Of a stretch of 64,000 bases of DNA, positions 42,697 to 50,600 are shown piece by piece. The translations under genes and the position numbers were made by a program. Position 1 is the stretch's first letter; the number at the start of each line of letters is the position of its first letter. The notes beneath the pieces were generated by a model. The model did no database searches and had not been told where the DNA came from. It was given only the letters and a program-made list of their open reading frames with translations. Source of the stretch: Curtobacterium sp. 9128 (lineage in GTDB: Bacteria; Actinomycetota; Actinomycetes; Actinomycetales; Microbacteriaceae); NCBI RefSeq assembly GCF_900086645.1, contig NZ_LT576451.1, positions 1,178,001 through 1,242,000 on the forward strand, given 5' to 3'.

Positions 42697-44214
42697 GTGT
42701 CCGAAGAGAACACGCCGACCGGCACCCCCACGACCACGACGAACAGCGGCGCGCCCGTCTCGAGCGACCAGCACTCCATGGGTGTCGGCGCCGACGGCCC
42801 CCTCGCGCTGCACGACCACTACCTGGTCGAGAAGCTCGCCCAGTTCAACCGCGAGCGCGTCCCGGAGCGCGTCGTCCACGCGAAGGGCGGCGGCGCCTTC
42901 GGTACCTTCACCGTCACGCAGGACATCAGCCGCTTCACCCGCGCGGCCTTCCTGCAGCCGGGCAAGCAGACCGAGATGCTCGCGCGCTTCTCGAGCGTCG
43001 CCGGTGAGCAGGGATCCCCGGACACCTGGCGCGACCCCCGTGGCTTCGCGCTGAAGTTCTACACCGAGGACGGCAACTACGACCTCGTCGGCAACAACAC
43101 CCCCGTATTCTTCATCCGCGACGGCATCAAGTTCCCCGACTTCATCCGCTCGCAGAAGCGCCTGCCGGGCTCGCACCTCCGCGACCACGACATGCAGTGG
43201 GACTTCTGGACCCTGTCGCCGGAGTCGGCGCACCAGGTGACGTGGCTCATGGGCGACCGCGGTCTGCCGGCGTCGTGGCGGAACATGGACGGCTTCGGCT
43301 CGCACACCTACCAGTGGATCAACGCCGAGGGCGAGCGCTTCTGGGTGAAGTACCACTTCCAGACCCAGCAGGGCCACAAGACCCTCACGCAGGAGGACGC
43401 CGACCGCATCGCCGGCGAGGACGCGGACTTCCACATCCGCGACCTCCACGAGGCGATCGAGCGCGGCGACAACCCGCGCTGGACCCTCAAGGTGCAGGTC
43501 ATGCCCTACGAGGACGCCGCGAGCTACCGCTTCAACCCGTTCGACCTGACGAAGGTGTGGCCGAAGGGCGACTACCCGCTCATCGAGGTCGGCACGATGG
43601 AGCTCAACCGCAACCCGGAGAACTACTTCGCCCAGATCGAACAGGCGACCTTCGCACCGTCGAACTTCGTCCCCGGCATCGCGGCCAGCCCCGACAAGAT
43701 GCTCCTCGCCCGCATCTTCAGCTACGCGGACGCGCACCGCTACCGCGTCGGCACGAACCACGCGCAGCTGCCGGTGAACGCCCCGAAGAACGAGGTCCAC
43801 TCGTACTCGAAGGACGGCGGCATGCGCTTCGACTTCCAGCAGTCCGAGGTCCCGGTCTACGCACCGAACTCCCTCGGTGGTGCACACGCCGACCCGAACG
43901 CGACGGACGACGTCCCCGGCTGGGAGTCCGACGGCGCGCTGCAGCGTTCCGCCGCGACGCTCCACCCGGAGGACGACGACTTCGGCCAGGCGGGGACCCT
44001 CGTCCGCGAGGTCCTCGACGACGCGGCCCGCGAGCGGCTCGTCGGCAACATCGCCGGGCACGTCTCGAAGGTGACGCGCGACGACCTGCGCGAGCGGGTG
44101 TTCCAGTACTGGACCAACGTCGACGCCGACCTGGGTGCGCGCGTGCGCGCCGCGGTCGCGCCGAGCGCGCCGGGATCCAACGAGGACCCGGAGAAGGTCG
44201 CGGTCGAGGCGTAG
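42697..44214 (+). CDS. katA: catalase, clade of small-subunit heme catalases (KatA-like)
   Basis: This 505-residue monofunctional heme catalase contains the distal histidine in [15 protein letters not shown], the asparagine in [11 protein letters not shown], and the proximal heme ligand in [20 protein letters not shown] (the RxFxYxDxxxxR motif). [20 protein letters not shown] is another signature. Length matches small-subunit catalases. It is preceded by the Fur-type gene, most likely its repressor, and has a near-ideal AAGGAGGAACC before the GTG. A 50-base perfect palindrome follows 16 bases after the stop. It degrades hydrogen peroxide in the cytoplasm. Confidence 0.96.
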   Translation: MSEENTPTGTPTTTTNSGAPVSSDQHSMGVGADGPLALHDHYLVEKLAQFNRERVPERVVHAKGGGAFGTFTVTQDISRFTRAAFLQPGKQTEMLARFSSVAGEQGSPDTWRDPRGFALKFYTEDGNYDLVGNNTPVFFIRDGIKFPDFIRSQKRLPGSHLRDHDMQWDFWTLSPESAHQVTWLMGDRGLPASWRNMDGFGSHTYQWINAEGERFWVKYHFQTQQGHKTLTQEDADRIAGEDADFHIRDLHEAIERGDNPRWTLKVQVMPYEDAASYRFNPFDLTKVWPKGDYPLIEVGTMELNRNPENYFAQIEQATFAPSNFVPGIAASPDKMLLARIFSYADAHRYRVGTNHAQLPVNAPKNEVHSYSKDGGMRFDFQQSEVPVYAPNSLGGAHADPNATDDVPGWESDGALQRSAATLHPEDDDFGQAGTLVREVLDDAARERLVGNIAGHVSKVTRDDLRERVFQYWTNVDADLGARVRAAVAPSAPGSNEDPEKVAVEA

Positions 44215-44229
44215 TCGCCGGTCCCCACG

Positions 44230-44279
44230 AGACGGACGGGAGGCACGGTGCCAGCTGGCACCGTGCCTCCCGTCCGTCT
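44230..44279. terminator. bidirectional terminator hairpin, GGAGGC class
   Basis: A perfect 50-base palindrome with 25-base arms beginning AGACGGACGGGAGGCACGG. The apex CCAGCTGG forms the loop. It lies between convergent catalase and N-acyltransferase genes and is nearly the same as the hairpin at 59641-59680. Confidence 0.92.
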
Positions 44280-44367
44280 GTTGGGTGCGTCTCGAGCGCC
44301 TCCGCGCCTTGCCGACAAATGCACACGCGGGCGCGTGCGCACTTGTCGTCCTGCTGCGCAGGAGCCG

Positions 44368-44934
44368 CTAGACCTGCTGGCCGTTCAGCCAGATGTCTCC
44401 GGCCGGCCAGTCTTCGAGTGCTGCGGCCACCGGCCGCACCATCCAGCCGCCCTGCTCGGTGTTCGAGATGCCGGCGCCCTCGGCGGTGAACGCCGAGAAG
44501 GTGCCCACTGCGTCGGGGAACTCGTGCCAGCCGAGCTTCGCGTAGAACGGGATGCGGTTCTCGCCGGCGCCGAGGAAGCCGTAGGGGACGCGGAGTCCCT
44601 CGAGGACGGCGTGCGCGCGCTCCATGAGTTCGCGGCCGACACCCGTTCCCTGCAGGCGGGGTGCCACGGCGACGAGGCCGGTGTCCCCGACGAGGACGTC
44701 CTCGCCGCCGACCGTGATGTACATCCGGCGGATCCCGACGTGTGCCAGGACGACCCCGTCCGCGTCGCGTGCGATCACCCGGCGTTCGGGCTGCATGCCG
44801 GACCAGCTCCGGCCGCCCACGTACCAGTGCGACCAGTCCGGGAACGCCTGCCCCAGCATCGCCGCTACGCCCTCGTGGTCGGGGAGCGTCAGCGTGCTCT
44901 CCTCGACCACCTCCCACCGGATGTCGTCACTCAT
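44368..44934 (-). CDS. NodA-like N-acyltransferase (GNAT fold)
   Basis: This 188-residue protein resembles rhizobial NodA along its length, as I recall the family. Shared landmarks are LPDHEGVAAM, GGRSWSGMQPERRVIARDAD, VLAHVGIRRMYITVGGEDVL, LVAVAPRLQGTGVG and the ending EDWPAGDIWLNG. NodA puts a fatty acid on the de-N-acetylated chitin oligomer of Nod factors. No nodB- or nodC-like genes are near, so another amino-sugar or amine acceptor is more likely here. LQGTGVGRELMERAH fits the GNAT acetyl-CoA/acyl-ACP loop. CAGGAT stands six bases before the ATG, so a leaderless start is possible. An alternative label is simply GNAT acetyltransferase. Confidence 0.78.
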   Translation of the reverse strand: MSDDIRWEVVEESTLTLPDHEGVAAMLGQAFPDWSHWYVGGRSWSGMQPERRVIARDADGVVLAHVGIRRMYITVGGEDVLVGDTGLVAVAPRLQGTGVGRELMERAHAVLEGLRVPYGFLGAGENRIPFYAKLGWHEFPDAVGTFSAFTAEGAGISNTEQGGWMVRPVAAALEDWPAGDIWLNGQQV

Positions 44935-45030
44935 GGGTCCATCCTGCCCGCCGCCGTCTGGCCGGGGCGAGGGGCGGCGGCGGGCGGCGGGGCGGCGGCG
45001 GGCGAGGGGGCGGCGGGGCGGGCTGGTGTG

Positions 45031-45130
45031 GTCCGCCAAAGCGACAGTCTTGCGCGGCCCGAGCGAGTGCAGTCCGCGAAAGCGACAGATTCACGGAGAA
45101 GTTTCGCGGCGTTCTGTCGCTTTGGCGGAC
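45031..45130. repeat. three-copy GTCCGCcAAAGCGACAG repeat with inverted ends
   Basis: GTCCGCCAAAGCGACAG at 45031-45047 is exactly inverted at 45114-45130, giving 17-base arms; a third, direct, near-copy lies at 45072-45088. It occupies the 259-base gap between two minus-strand genes, next to a low-complexity GGCGGCGGG tract (44957-45025) and a GCGGGCGG tract (45130-45190). The layout recalls the other dispersed elements but the sequence differs. Confidence 0.75.
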
Positions 45131-45193
45131 CGCGGGCGGGCGGGCGGGCGGGCCGCGCGGCGGGCGAGCCGCGCGGCGGGCCGGCCGCGCAGG

Positions 45194-46063
45194 TCAGCCG
45201 CGACCGGGGGCCGTCACCTCGATGCGGTTGGCCCACGGGTCCTCGAACGCGACCGTGCGGCCGTCGTCGGCGGTCTGCACGCCGGTGTCGTGCATGCGGG
45301 CGACCAGCGCGCCGAGGTCGTCCGCGGCCGGGACCTCGATCCGCACGAGCCCCAGCCCGAGCGCGAGCTGCCGACGTCCGGCGCCGCGGGAGTTCCACGT
45401 GTTCATCGCCATGTGGTGGTGGTAGCCGCCCGCGCTGACGAACAGTGCCTCGCCCCAGCCCGCGGTGGTCTCGAAGCCGAGCGTGTCGACGTAGAACGCC
45501 CGGGCCGATGCGACGTCCCCGACGGAGAGGTGCACGTGGCCGACGCGTCCGGGTCGGGCCGCGGCGTCCTGGAGTGCCTGCTGGGTGAGGTGCTCCTGCA
45601 GGAACGCGTTCGGGTCGACGTACTTCGTGTCCATGTCGACCATGCCGTGCGTCCACGACCACGCGGTGCGGTCCCGGTCCCAGTACAGCTCGACGCCGTT
45701 GCCCTCGGGATCAGTGCAGTAGAACGCGATGCTCACGAGGTGGTCGGCGCTGCCGGTGAACGTCTGCGGGTACTTCGTCGCGACGGAGTACAGCGCAGCC
45801 GCCAGGTCCGCGCGACTGTCGAAGAGGATCGCGGTGTGGAACAGACCGGCCTCGTGCGGTCCGGCGTGCTGCATCGCGGGTGCGTGCTCGAGGATGACGA
45901 TCGGCGTGGCGCCCCGACCGAGCACGGCGATGCCGCCCTCGTTCGAGAAGAGCGACAGGCCGATGCCCTCGCGGTAGTAGCCGATCATCCGGTCGAGGTT
46001 CGCGACGCGGAGGGTGACGGCACCCATCCCGGTGTCGGCGGCGAGGAGGTCCTGCGTGTGCAT
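45194..46063 (-). CDS. two-domain VOC-family protein (catechol-2,3-dioxygenase-like)
   Basis: This 289-residue protein has two tandem vicinal-oxygen-chelate domains (about 13-135 and 170-285). The second keeps the likely metal ligands: His in GHVHLSVGDV, His in YHHHMAMNTW and Glu in ANRIEVTA. The first has AGLFHTAILF and GNGVELYWD but lacks the first-strand His. This matches CatE/YfiE-like extradiol dioxygenase relatives often induced by quinones. Oxygenase activity is inferred. Its start lies 17 bases from a 26-base perfect palindrome, which almost certainly controls it. Confidence 0.83.
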   Translation of the reverse strand: MHTQDLLAADTGMGAVTLRVANLDRMIGYYREGIGLSLFSNEGGIAVLGRGATPIVILEHAPAMQHAGPHEAGLFHTAILFDSRADLAAALYSVATKYPQTFTGSADHLVSIAFYCTDPEGNGVELYWDRDRTAWSWTHGMVDMDTKYVDPNAFLQEHLTQQALQDAAARPGRVGHVHLSVGDVASARAFYVDTLGFETTAGWGEALFVSAGGYHHHMAMNTWNSRGAGRRQLALGLGLVRIEVPAADDLGALVARMHDTGVQTADDGRTVAFEDPWANRIEVTAPGRG

Positions 46064-46079
46064 GGGATCAGTGTGCGCT

Positions 46080-46105
46080 CATTTGGTTGACGCGTCAACC
46101 AAATG
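46080..46105. promoter_or_regulatory. 26-base perfect palindromic operator
   Basis: The half-site CATTTGGTTGACG is followed at once by its reverse complement, centred between the divergent VOC gene and the membrane-protein/signal-peptidase pair. The TTGACGCGTCAA core is AT-richer at its edges than its surroundings. MarR- and DUF24-type quinone sensors use sites of this style, and the VOC target fits. No such regulator gene is in the window. Confidence 0.75.
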
Positions 46106-46162
46106 GCATCGCACTCGGCGTCCTGTCGGCGAGGTGCGCCCGGACAGGGCCAAGATGGTGGG

Positions 46163-46735
46163 ATGCCCCGCTCACGACCTGCGCGCGACCGCGGCCGCGC
46201 GCCCGACCGTGTCCGCGGTCGTCGACCGGACCCGGGGGCGTTCCCCGTCGAGCAGATGCGCGACCGGATGTCGTCGTACATCTACGGCAACATCACGGTC
46301 CTCGCCGCCGCGATCGCCGTCGACCCCGCAGCGATCCACCACGGTTCGGCGGTCTGGGCCGTCCTCGCGACCGCGGTGCTGACCTACCTGGCGCACGTGC
46401 TCTCGCACCTCGTCGCGCACGGGATCGGCGACGACGAGACGGACGACGACGCGCGCCGGGAGTCCGTCGTGACGATCGTGCGCAACGCGAACCCGATCGC
46501 GACGTCCGGGCTCATCCCCGCCGTGCTCTACGCCGCGGCCTGGGTCGGGTGGATCCCGGCGCCGTGGGCGCAGACCGCCGCGCTCGTCATCCTGGTCGTG
46601 CGCATCGGCATGGTCGGCGTCTTCATGCAGCGGTTCAGTGGGAAGCGTCCGACGTTCCTCGGGCTCTGGGGCGGCATCGTGCTCGCCGCGGTCGCCTTCG
46701 TGATCGGACTCGTGAAGGTGGTGCTGACGCATTGA
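46163..46735 (+). CDS. unidentified four-helix membrane protein upstream of signal peptidase
   Basis: This 190-residue protein has a basic, Arg/Pro-rich N-terminus of about 45 residues, then helices near 58-78, 85-105, 130-150 and 165-188. A conserved-looking segment HGIGDDETDDDARRESVV sits between helices two and three. I do not recognise a family. The start is uncertain: ATG at 46163, with CAAGAT six bases before it, or a GTG/ATG nearer MRDRMSSYIYGNITVL (46247 or 46256). Its stop TGA shares three bases with the TTG of the signal peptidase gene. Confidence 0.6.
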   Translation: MPRSRPARDRGRAPDRVRGRRPDPGAFPVEQMRDRMSSYIYGNITVLAAAIAVDPAAIHHGSAVWAVLATAVLTYLAHVLSHLVAHGIGDDETDDDARRESVVTIVRNANPIATSGLIPAVLYAAAWVGWIPAPWAQTAALVILVVRIGMVGVFMQRFSGKRPTFLGLWGGIVLAAVAFVIGLVKVVLTH

Positions 46736-47346
46736 GTGAGACGTCGACCGAGCGGAAGCGCCCCGGGTGGAAGTTCCTGCGGGACCTGGTGATCATCGTC
46801 GTCGCGGCGCTGCTCGCCTCGTTCCTCGTGAAGGCGTACCTGGTGCGCTCGTTCTACATCCCCTCGGCATCGATGGAGAACACGCTCCTGGTGGGGGACC
46901 GGGTGCTCGTGAACGAACTCGTGCCGAAGGCGGTCGGCCTGCAGCGCGGGGACGTCGTCGTGTTCCAGGACCCGGGCGGGTGGCTCGGCCCCGGAATGGG
47001 CGACGACCTCATCAAGCGCGTCATCGGGCTCCCCGGCGACACCGTGTCGTGCTGCGATGCCGATGGCCGGCTGCAGGTCAACGGACACGCGGTCGACGAG
47101 CCCTACGTGGTGCTGCGGAGCGGCTCGAACCGTGTCTCCGGCCAGGACTTCACCGAGAAGGTCCCGGCCGGGCAGATCTGGGTGATGGGCGACAACCGCT
47201 ACGACTCCGCCGACTCCCGTGTGCACGGGACGGTCCCCGAATCGGACGTGGTCGGGCGGGCGTTCGTCATCACCTGGCCGGCGAACCGGTGGTCGGTGCT
47301 GTCCCGGTACGGCGACGAGTGGGACCAGGTGCCCGACGCGGGCTGA
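46732..47346 (+). CDS. lepB: signal peptidase I (LepB)
   Basis: This 204-residue type I signal peptidase has one N-terminal helix (FLRDLVIIVVAALLASFLVK), then box B YIPSASMENTLLVGDRVLV with the catalytic serine, box D IKRVIGLPGDTVSC with the catalytic lysine, and box E WVMGDNRYDSADSR. It removes signal peptides outside the membrane and could process the secreted proteins in this window. The TTG at 46732 overlaps the previous stop by four bases; no ATG or GTG is available before the helix. Actinobacteria often have several such genes. Confidence 0.9.
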   Translation: MSETSTERKRPGWKFLRDLVIIVVAALLASFLVKAYLVRSFYIPSASMENTLLVGDRVLVNELVPKAVGLQRGDVVVFQDPGGWLGPGMGDDLIKRVIGLPGDTVSCCDADGRLQVNGHAVDEPYVVLRSGSNRVSGQDFTEKVPAGQIWVMGDNRYDSADSRVHGTVPESDVVGRAFVITWPANRWSVLSRYGDEWDQVPDAG

Positions 47347-47389
47347 TCCGGTAGCGTTCCCTCGGACTCTGCGGACGGGAGGTCAGCGA

Positions 47390-48235
47390 TTGGCGGACCA
47401 GGATCCCTTCGAGTACGTCACGGGCGGCGACGACGACGTCATGCTCCGGCGGATCGGGACGAGCGGACCCCAGACCGGCACCATCGGGCCCCGACCGACC
47501 CACGTGCTGTTCTGGCTCGCCGACGGGCACGCCGTCGTGACCGCCGACTCCGGTGACCGGTGGGAGGTCGGACCGGGACGGCCGCTCATGCTCTCCGCCC
47601 CCGTCGCGTACGCGTTCGACACGGACGCGAGCCGGATGACCCTGCTCCACCTCTCGCCGGCGTTCCTCGCCGCGGTGGCCGCACGAGGAGAGGACGTCGT
47701 CGATCCCGAACCGGGCGAATTCGTCCAGCCCGAGGCCTCCGACGTGCGACTCGAGCCGCTCCGGACCCTGCTGCGGGAGCTGACCTCGCAGATCCTCGAC
47801 CCGGAACTGCCCGATGCCGAGCGACGCGCGGTGAACCGCCGGGTCGCCCGGGTCGTGCTCTCGACGTTCACCCGCTCCCGGGCCGACGTCGAGAACCGAC
47901 TCCGTCGCGCGGTGCGGTTCGTCCACGACCACGCCGGAGACGACGTCACGGTCGGTGACCTCGCACAGGCTGCGGGGCTCAGCGAGCGCGGCGTGCAGGA
48001 CCTGTTCCGCCGGACCCTCGACGTCACGCCGATGCGGTACCTCCGCGAGGTGCGACTCGACCGGGTGCACCTGGAACTCCTCGCCCGCCCGGCGCGCGGT
48101 GTGGTGACGGTGCGGGACGTCGCGGGGAAGTGGCAGTTCGCGCACCTCGGGCGGTTCGCTGCCGCGTACCGGGAGCGCTTCGGGGAGAGCCCGCACGAGA
48201 CCCTGGTGCGGTCGGAGCCGCGCGACCGGGTCTGA
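47390..48235 (+). CDS. AraC-family transcriptional regulator
   Basis: This 281-residue regulator has an N-terminal sensing part (about 1-165, containing a cupin-like PTHVLFWLADGHAVVTADSG) and two C-terminal helix-turn-helix motifs: DLAQAAGLSERGVQDLFRRT and VRDVAGKWQFAHLGRFAAAY, ending RFGESPHETL as AraC members do. The layout resembles AraC_binding_2/AtzR-like regulators that respond to small aromatic or aliphatic compounds; the ligand is unknown. TTG at 47390 with GGGAGG seven bases upstream is the start. Its target is not evident; the downstream lipoprotein is convergent. Confidence 0.85.
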   Translation: MADQDPFEYVTGGDDDVMLRRIGTSGPQTGTIGPRPTHVLFWLADGHAVVTADSGDRWEVGPGRPLMLSAPVAYAFDTDASRMTLLHLSPAFLAAVAARGEDVVDPEPGEFVQPEASDVRLEPLRTLLRELTSQILDPELPDAERRAVNRRVARVVLSTFTRSRADVENRLRRAVRFVHDHAGDDVTVGDLAQAAGLSERGVQDLFRRTLDVTPMRYLREVRLDRVHLELLARPARGVVTVRDVAGKWQFAHLGRFAAAYRERFGESPHETLVRSEPRDRV

Positions 48236-48242
48236 GGGGCGG

Positions 48243-48566
48243 TCAGCAGCCGCTGGACGTCAGCGTGACGTCGGTGACCTCGCCGCTGTGCACGGTGGCC
48301 TCCTGCGGGCAGAGCTCGTCCGCGCGGACGGTGACCTTGCCCACGGCGACGCCGGCGAAGTCGACCGTGCCACCCGCGAAGACCCGCTGGTGCGCAGCGA
48401 TCCGGCCGTTCGGCACGGAGACCTTCACCTCGTACGGGTGATCCGCCTCGTTGCCGGACACCGTGACGGAGATGCGACCGGTGGAGTCCTGGGCGCCGCA
48501 CCCCGTGAGGGTCATGGCTGCCGCGAGACCGAGGACGAGGGCAGCGGGTGCGGAGCGGCGGAACAC
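48243..48566 (-). CDS. small putative lipoprotein
   Basis: This 107-residue protein has a lipoprotein signal (MFRRSAPAALVLGLAAAMTL then LTGC, Cys about residue 23). The mature part of 84 residues is beta-rich (ISVTVSGNEADHPYEVKVSV) and has two further cysteines (ELCPQ and the C-terminal SSGC) that may form a disulfide. I do not recognise the family. The GTG start at 48566 follows TAGGCT by six bases, so it is probably leaderless. It lies downstream of the two-component/ABC operon on the same strand, 16 bases after the response regulator stop. Confidence 0.7.
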   Translation of the reverse strand: MFRRSAPAALVLGLAAAMTLTGCGAQDSTGRISVTVSGNEADHPYEVKVSVPNGRIAAHQRVFAGGTVDFAGVAVGKVTVRADELCPQEATVHSGEVTDVTLTSSGC

Positions 48567-48572
48567 CCCACC

Positions 48573-48578
48573 AGCCTA
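48573..48578 (-). promoter_or_regulatory. probable -10 box of a leaderless promoter (lipoprotein gene)
   Basis: TAGGCT followed by six bases and the GTG at 48566, lying just after the response regulator stop. Confidence 0.5.
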
Positions 48579-48582
48579 GGCG

Positions 48583-49254
48583 TCAGCGAGCGGATGCCGA
48601 GCCCGAGCCGGAGCCCGAGCCGGAGCCCGAGCGCGACCCGAGCAGCCACCCGTTGTCGGCGGCGACCCGCAGCGCCTCGGTGGCGTTCCTCGCCGCGGTC
48701 TTCCCGATCGCCGCGGAGAGGTGGTTCCGCACGGTGCCCTCGGACAGGTGGAGCGCCCCCGCGACCCCGGCGACGGTCGGCGCCGTGCGGAACGCGATGA
48801 GCACGTCGGTCTCCCGCGGGGTCAGCGGCGACGGTCCGGCGGCGAGGGACTCGGCCGCGAGCACCGGGTCGACCACGCGGAACCCACCGGCGACCCGGCG
48901 GACGGCGTCGGCGAGCTGTTCAGCGGGGGTGTCCTTCACGACGAATCCGGACGCGCCGGACTCGAGCGCGCGTCGGAGGTACCCGGGACGCCCGAACGTG
49001 GTGACGATGAGCGACCGGCACGAGGGCAGCGACGCGGCGAGCTGGGCAGCGGCGGTGAGTCCGTCGGCCCCGGGCATCTCGACGTCGAGCAGGGCGACGG
49101 TGGCACCGGATGCACGTGCGGCGTCGAGCACCTCGTCGCCCCTGGCCACCTGCGCCACGACGTCGATGTCGCGCTCGAGGGACAGCAGGGACGCCAGCGC
49201 TCCCCGGACGAGCGCCTGGTCGTCGGCGAGGAGCACCCGGATCGCTTCGGTCAT
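48583..49254 (-). CDS. NarL/LuxR-type response regulator
   Basis: This 223-residue protein has a receiver domain (IRVLLADDQALVRGALASLL; phosphoacceptor Asp in VALLDVEMPGADGL, about residue 56; KDTPAEQL) and a LuxR-type helix-turn-helix (LTPRETDVLIAFRTAPTVAG, HLSEGTVRNHLSAAIGKTAA). A short tail of alternating Ser/Gly and Ala is encoded by 12-base tandem repeats (48599-48634) and looks dispensable. It overlaps the histidine kinase gene by four bases, is its cognate partner, and likely controls the exporter genes upstream in the operon. Confidence 0.92.
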   Translation of the reverse strand: MTEAIRVLLADDQALVRGALASLLSLERDIDVVAQVARGDEVLDAARASGATVALLDVEMPGADGLTAAAQLAASLPSCRSLIVTTFGRPGYLRRALESGASGFVVKDTPAEQLADAVRRVAGGFRVVDPVLAAESLAAGPSPLTPRETDVLIAFRTAPTVAGVAGALHLSEGTVRNHLSAAIGKTAARNATEALRVAADNGWLLGSRSGSGSGSGSGSASAR

Positions 49255-50549
49255 CGTCGTCCTCGCTCGACCCGGAGCAGGAAGCCGCCGAGGTCGCTGG
49301 TGCCGGTGGTGATGGTCGCCCCCACCGCGTCTGCGCGTTCGTGGAGCCCCCGCAGGCCGTTGCCGCCGAGCACCGGACCGCCGCCGAGCACCGGACCGGC
49401 GGCGAGCACCGGTCCGCCGCCGAGCACCGGACCGCCGCCGAGCACCGGCCCGGCGGCCGGGACCGCGAGCAGGCCGGTGCCGTCGTCCTCGATCGTGAGC
49501 GCGGTGCGGGTGAGCGTGATGCGGACGGTCGACGCCGATGCGTGCCGGATGACGTTCGTCACGCCTTCGCGGAGGACCCAGGCGAACAGGCTCCGCACGT
49601 CGGTGGCGGCGACGGTCTCGTCCGACGCCGGCGGGACCGTGCCGGTGATCGACGCGGCGGACAGCGCCGCGCGGGCGGACACGAGCTCGGCGCCGAGCGA
49701 CGCCTCGCGGTAGCCGCTGACCGCCTGCCGCAGCCCCTGGAGCGCTTCGCGGGCGAGTCGTTCGACGTCCTGCATCTCGGTCTTCCCGCGCTCGGCGTCG
49801 ACGTCGACGAGGCGTGCGGCGAGCTCGGACTTCATCGCGACGACGGTCAGCGAGTGCCCGAGGACGTCGTGCAGGTCGCGCGAGAACCTGGCGCGTTCCT
49901 CGACCACGGCGAGCCGGGTGATCTCGTCCTGGGCGACCCCCAGCCGGTCTTCGGCTTCGCGCTGCCGCCCGAAGAACAGCATCGACGCTCCGATGGACAC
50001 CGTCACGACGGGTGCGAAGAGGATGCCGTTCGCCGCGGCCGTGCTCCAGCCGATGGCGGTCACGACGGCGAACTCCGCGAGGCACACCGCCGCCACCATG
50101 ACGACGACCAGCCAGAGCCGCGCCGCGACGAACCCGCAGAGCGCGACGACGAGCAGCCAGGACCACACCGCGGCCGGCCCCACCGGGACCAGGAGCAGCC
50201 CGGCGAAGAGCGCCATGCCCGCGAGCACCACAACGCGGCCCGACAGGGAACGGCGCCACAGCAGCTCCGGGACGAGCATGTACGCCGCGTAGAAGCAGAG
50301 CAGCGCCGCCGTCGCCACGACGCGGTCGGCGACGGACCCGCCGTTCGTCCACACCGCGACGAGGAGCAGCGCCTGCCAGAGCAGCCCGAAGACCGCGCCG
50401 CCGTACCAGCGCTTCCGCGCGACCCGGACCTCGTCCTCGGTCGGCCCCGGTGCGACGGCCCAGGGGAAGGACCGGTCGAGACGCGGACGGGAGGCCCGGT
50501 GCGCGTCCGCCGCGCCCCGTGCCTCCGCCGTCCCGGTCGCCTGGTCCAT
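49251..50549 (-). CDS. HisKA_3-type sensor histidine kinase with a repeat insert
   Basis: This 432-residue kinase has about five to six helices (residues ~48-195) and little external loop, so it may sense membrane stress. The phosphoacceptor is His227 in FSRDLHDVLGHSL. The ATPase domain has LREGVTNVIRHA (N box), IEDDGTGL and, after an insert, GLRGLHERADAVGA. The insert is five copies of a GPVLGG-type hexapeptide (about 367-396), encoded by 18-base tandem repeats and set between the two nucleotide-binding loops, where ATP-lid variation is tolerated. The ATG at 50549 has TACGCT seven bases upstream; a GTG 33 bases earlier is an alternative. Confidence 0.9.
   Translation of the reverse strand: MDQATGTAEARGAADAHRASRPRLDRSFPWAVAPGPTEDEVRVARKRWYGGAVFGLLWQALLLVAVWTNGGSVADRVVATAALLCFYAAYMLVPELLWRRSLSGRVVVLAGMALFAGLLLVPVGPAAVWSWLLVVALCGFVAARLWLVVVMVAAVCLAEFAVVTAIGWSTAAANGILFAPVVTVSIGASMLFFGRQREAEDRLGVAQDEITRLAVVEERARFSRDLHDVLGHSLTVVAMKSELAARLVDVDAERGKTEMQDVERLAREALQGLRQAVSGYREASLGAELVSARAALSAASITGTVPPASDETVAATDVRSLFAWVLREGVTNVIRHASASTVRITLTRTALTIEDDGTGLLAVPAAGPVLGGGPVLGGGPVLAAGPVLGGGPVLGGNGLRGLHERADAVGATITTGTSDLGGFLLRVERGRR
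49362..49451 (-). repeat. 18-base coding minisatellite in the histidine kinase gene
   Basis: Five tandem 18-base units encode GPVLGG, GPVLGG, GPVLAA, GPVLGG, GPVLGG in the ATP-lid region of the kinase. Copy number may vary without frame loss. Confidence 0.9.
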
Positions 50550-50556
50550 GTCGGCC

Positions 50557-50562
50557 AGCGTA
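50557..50562 (-). promoter_or_regulatory. probable -10 box of a leaderless promoter (histidine kinase)
   Basis: TACGCT followed by seven bases and the ATG at 50549, giving the two-component genes a promoter separate from the exporter genes. Confidence 0.4.
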
Positions 50563-50600
50563 GAGCGCAGCGTCACTGGCACATCATCACCGGCACATCA

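Noticed and set aside
44957..45025. GGCGGCGGG tract as a possible G-quadruplex regulator
   Set aside because: Possible in principle, but such tracts are expected in this base composition and nothing ties it to a gene start.
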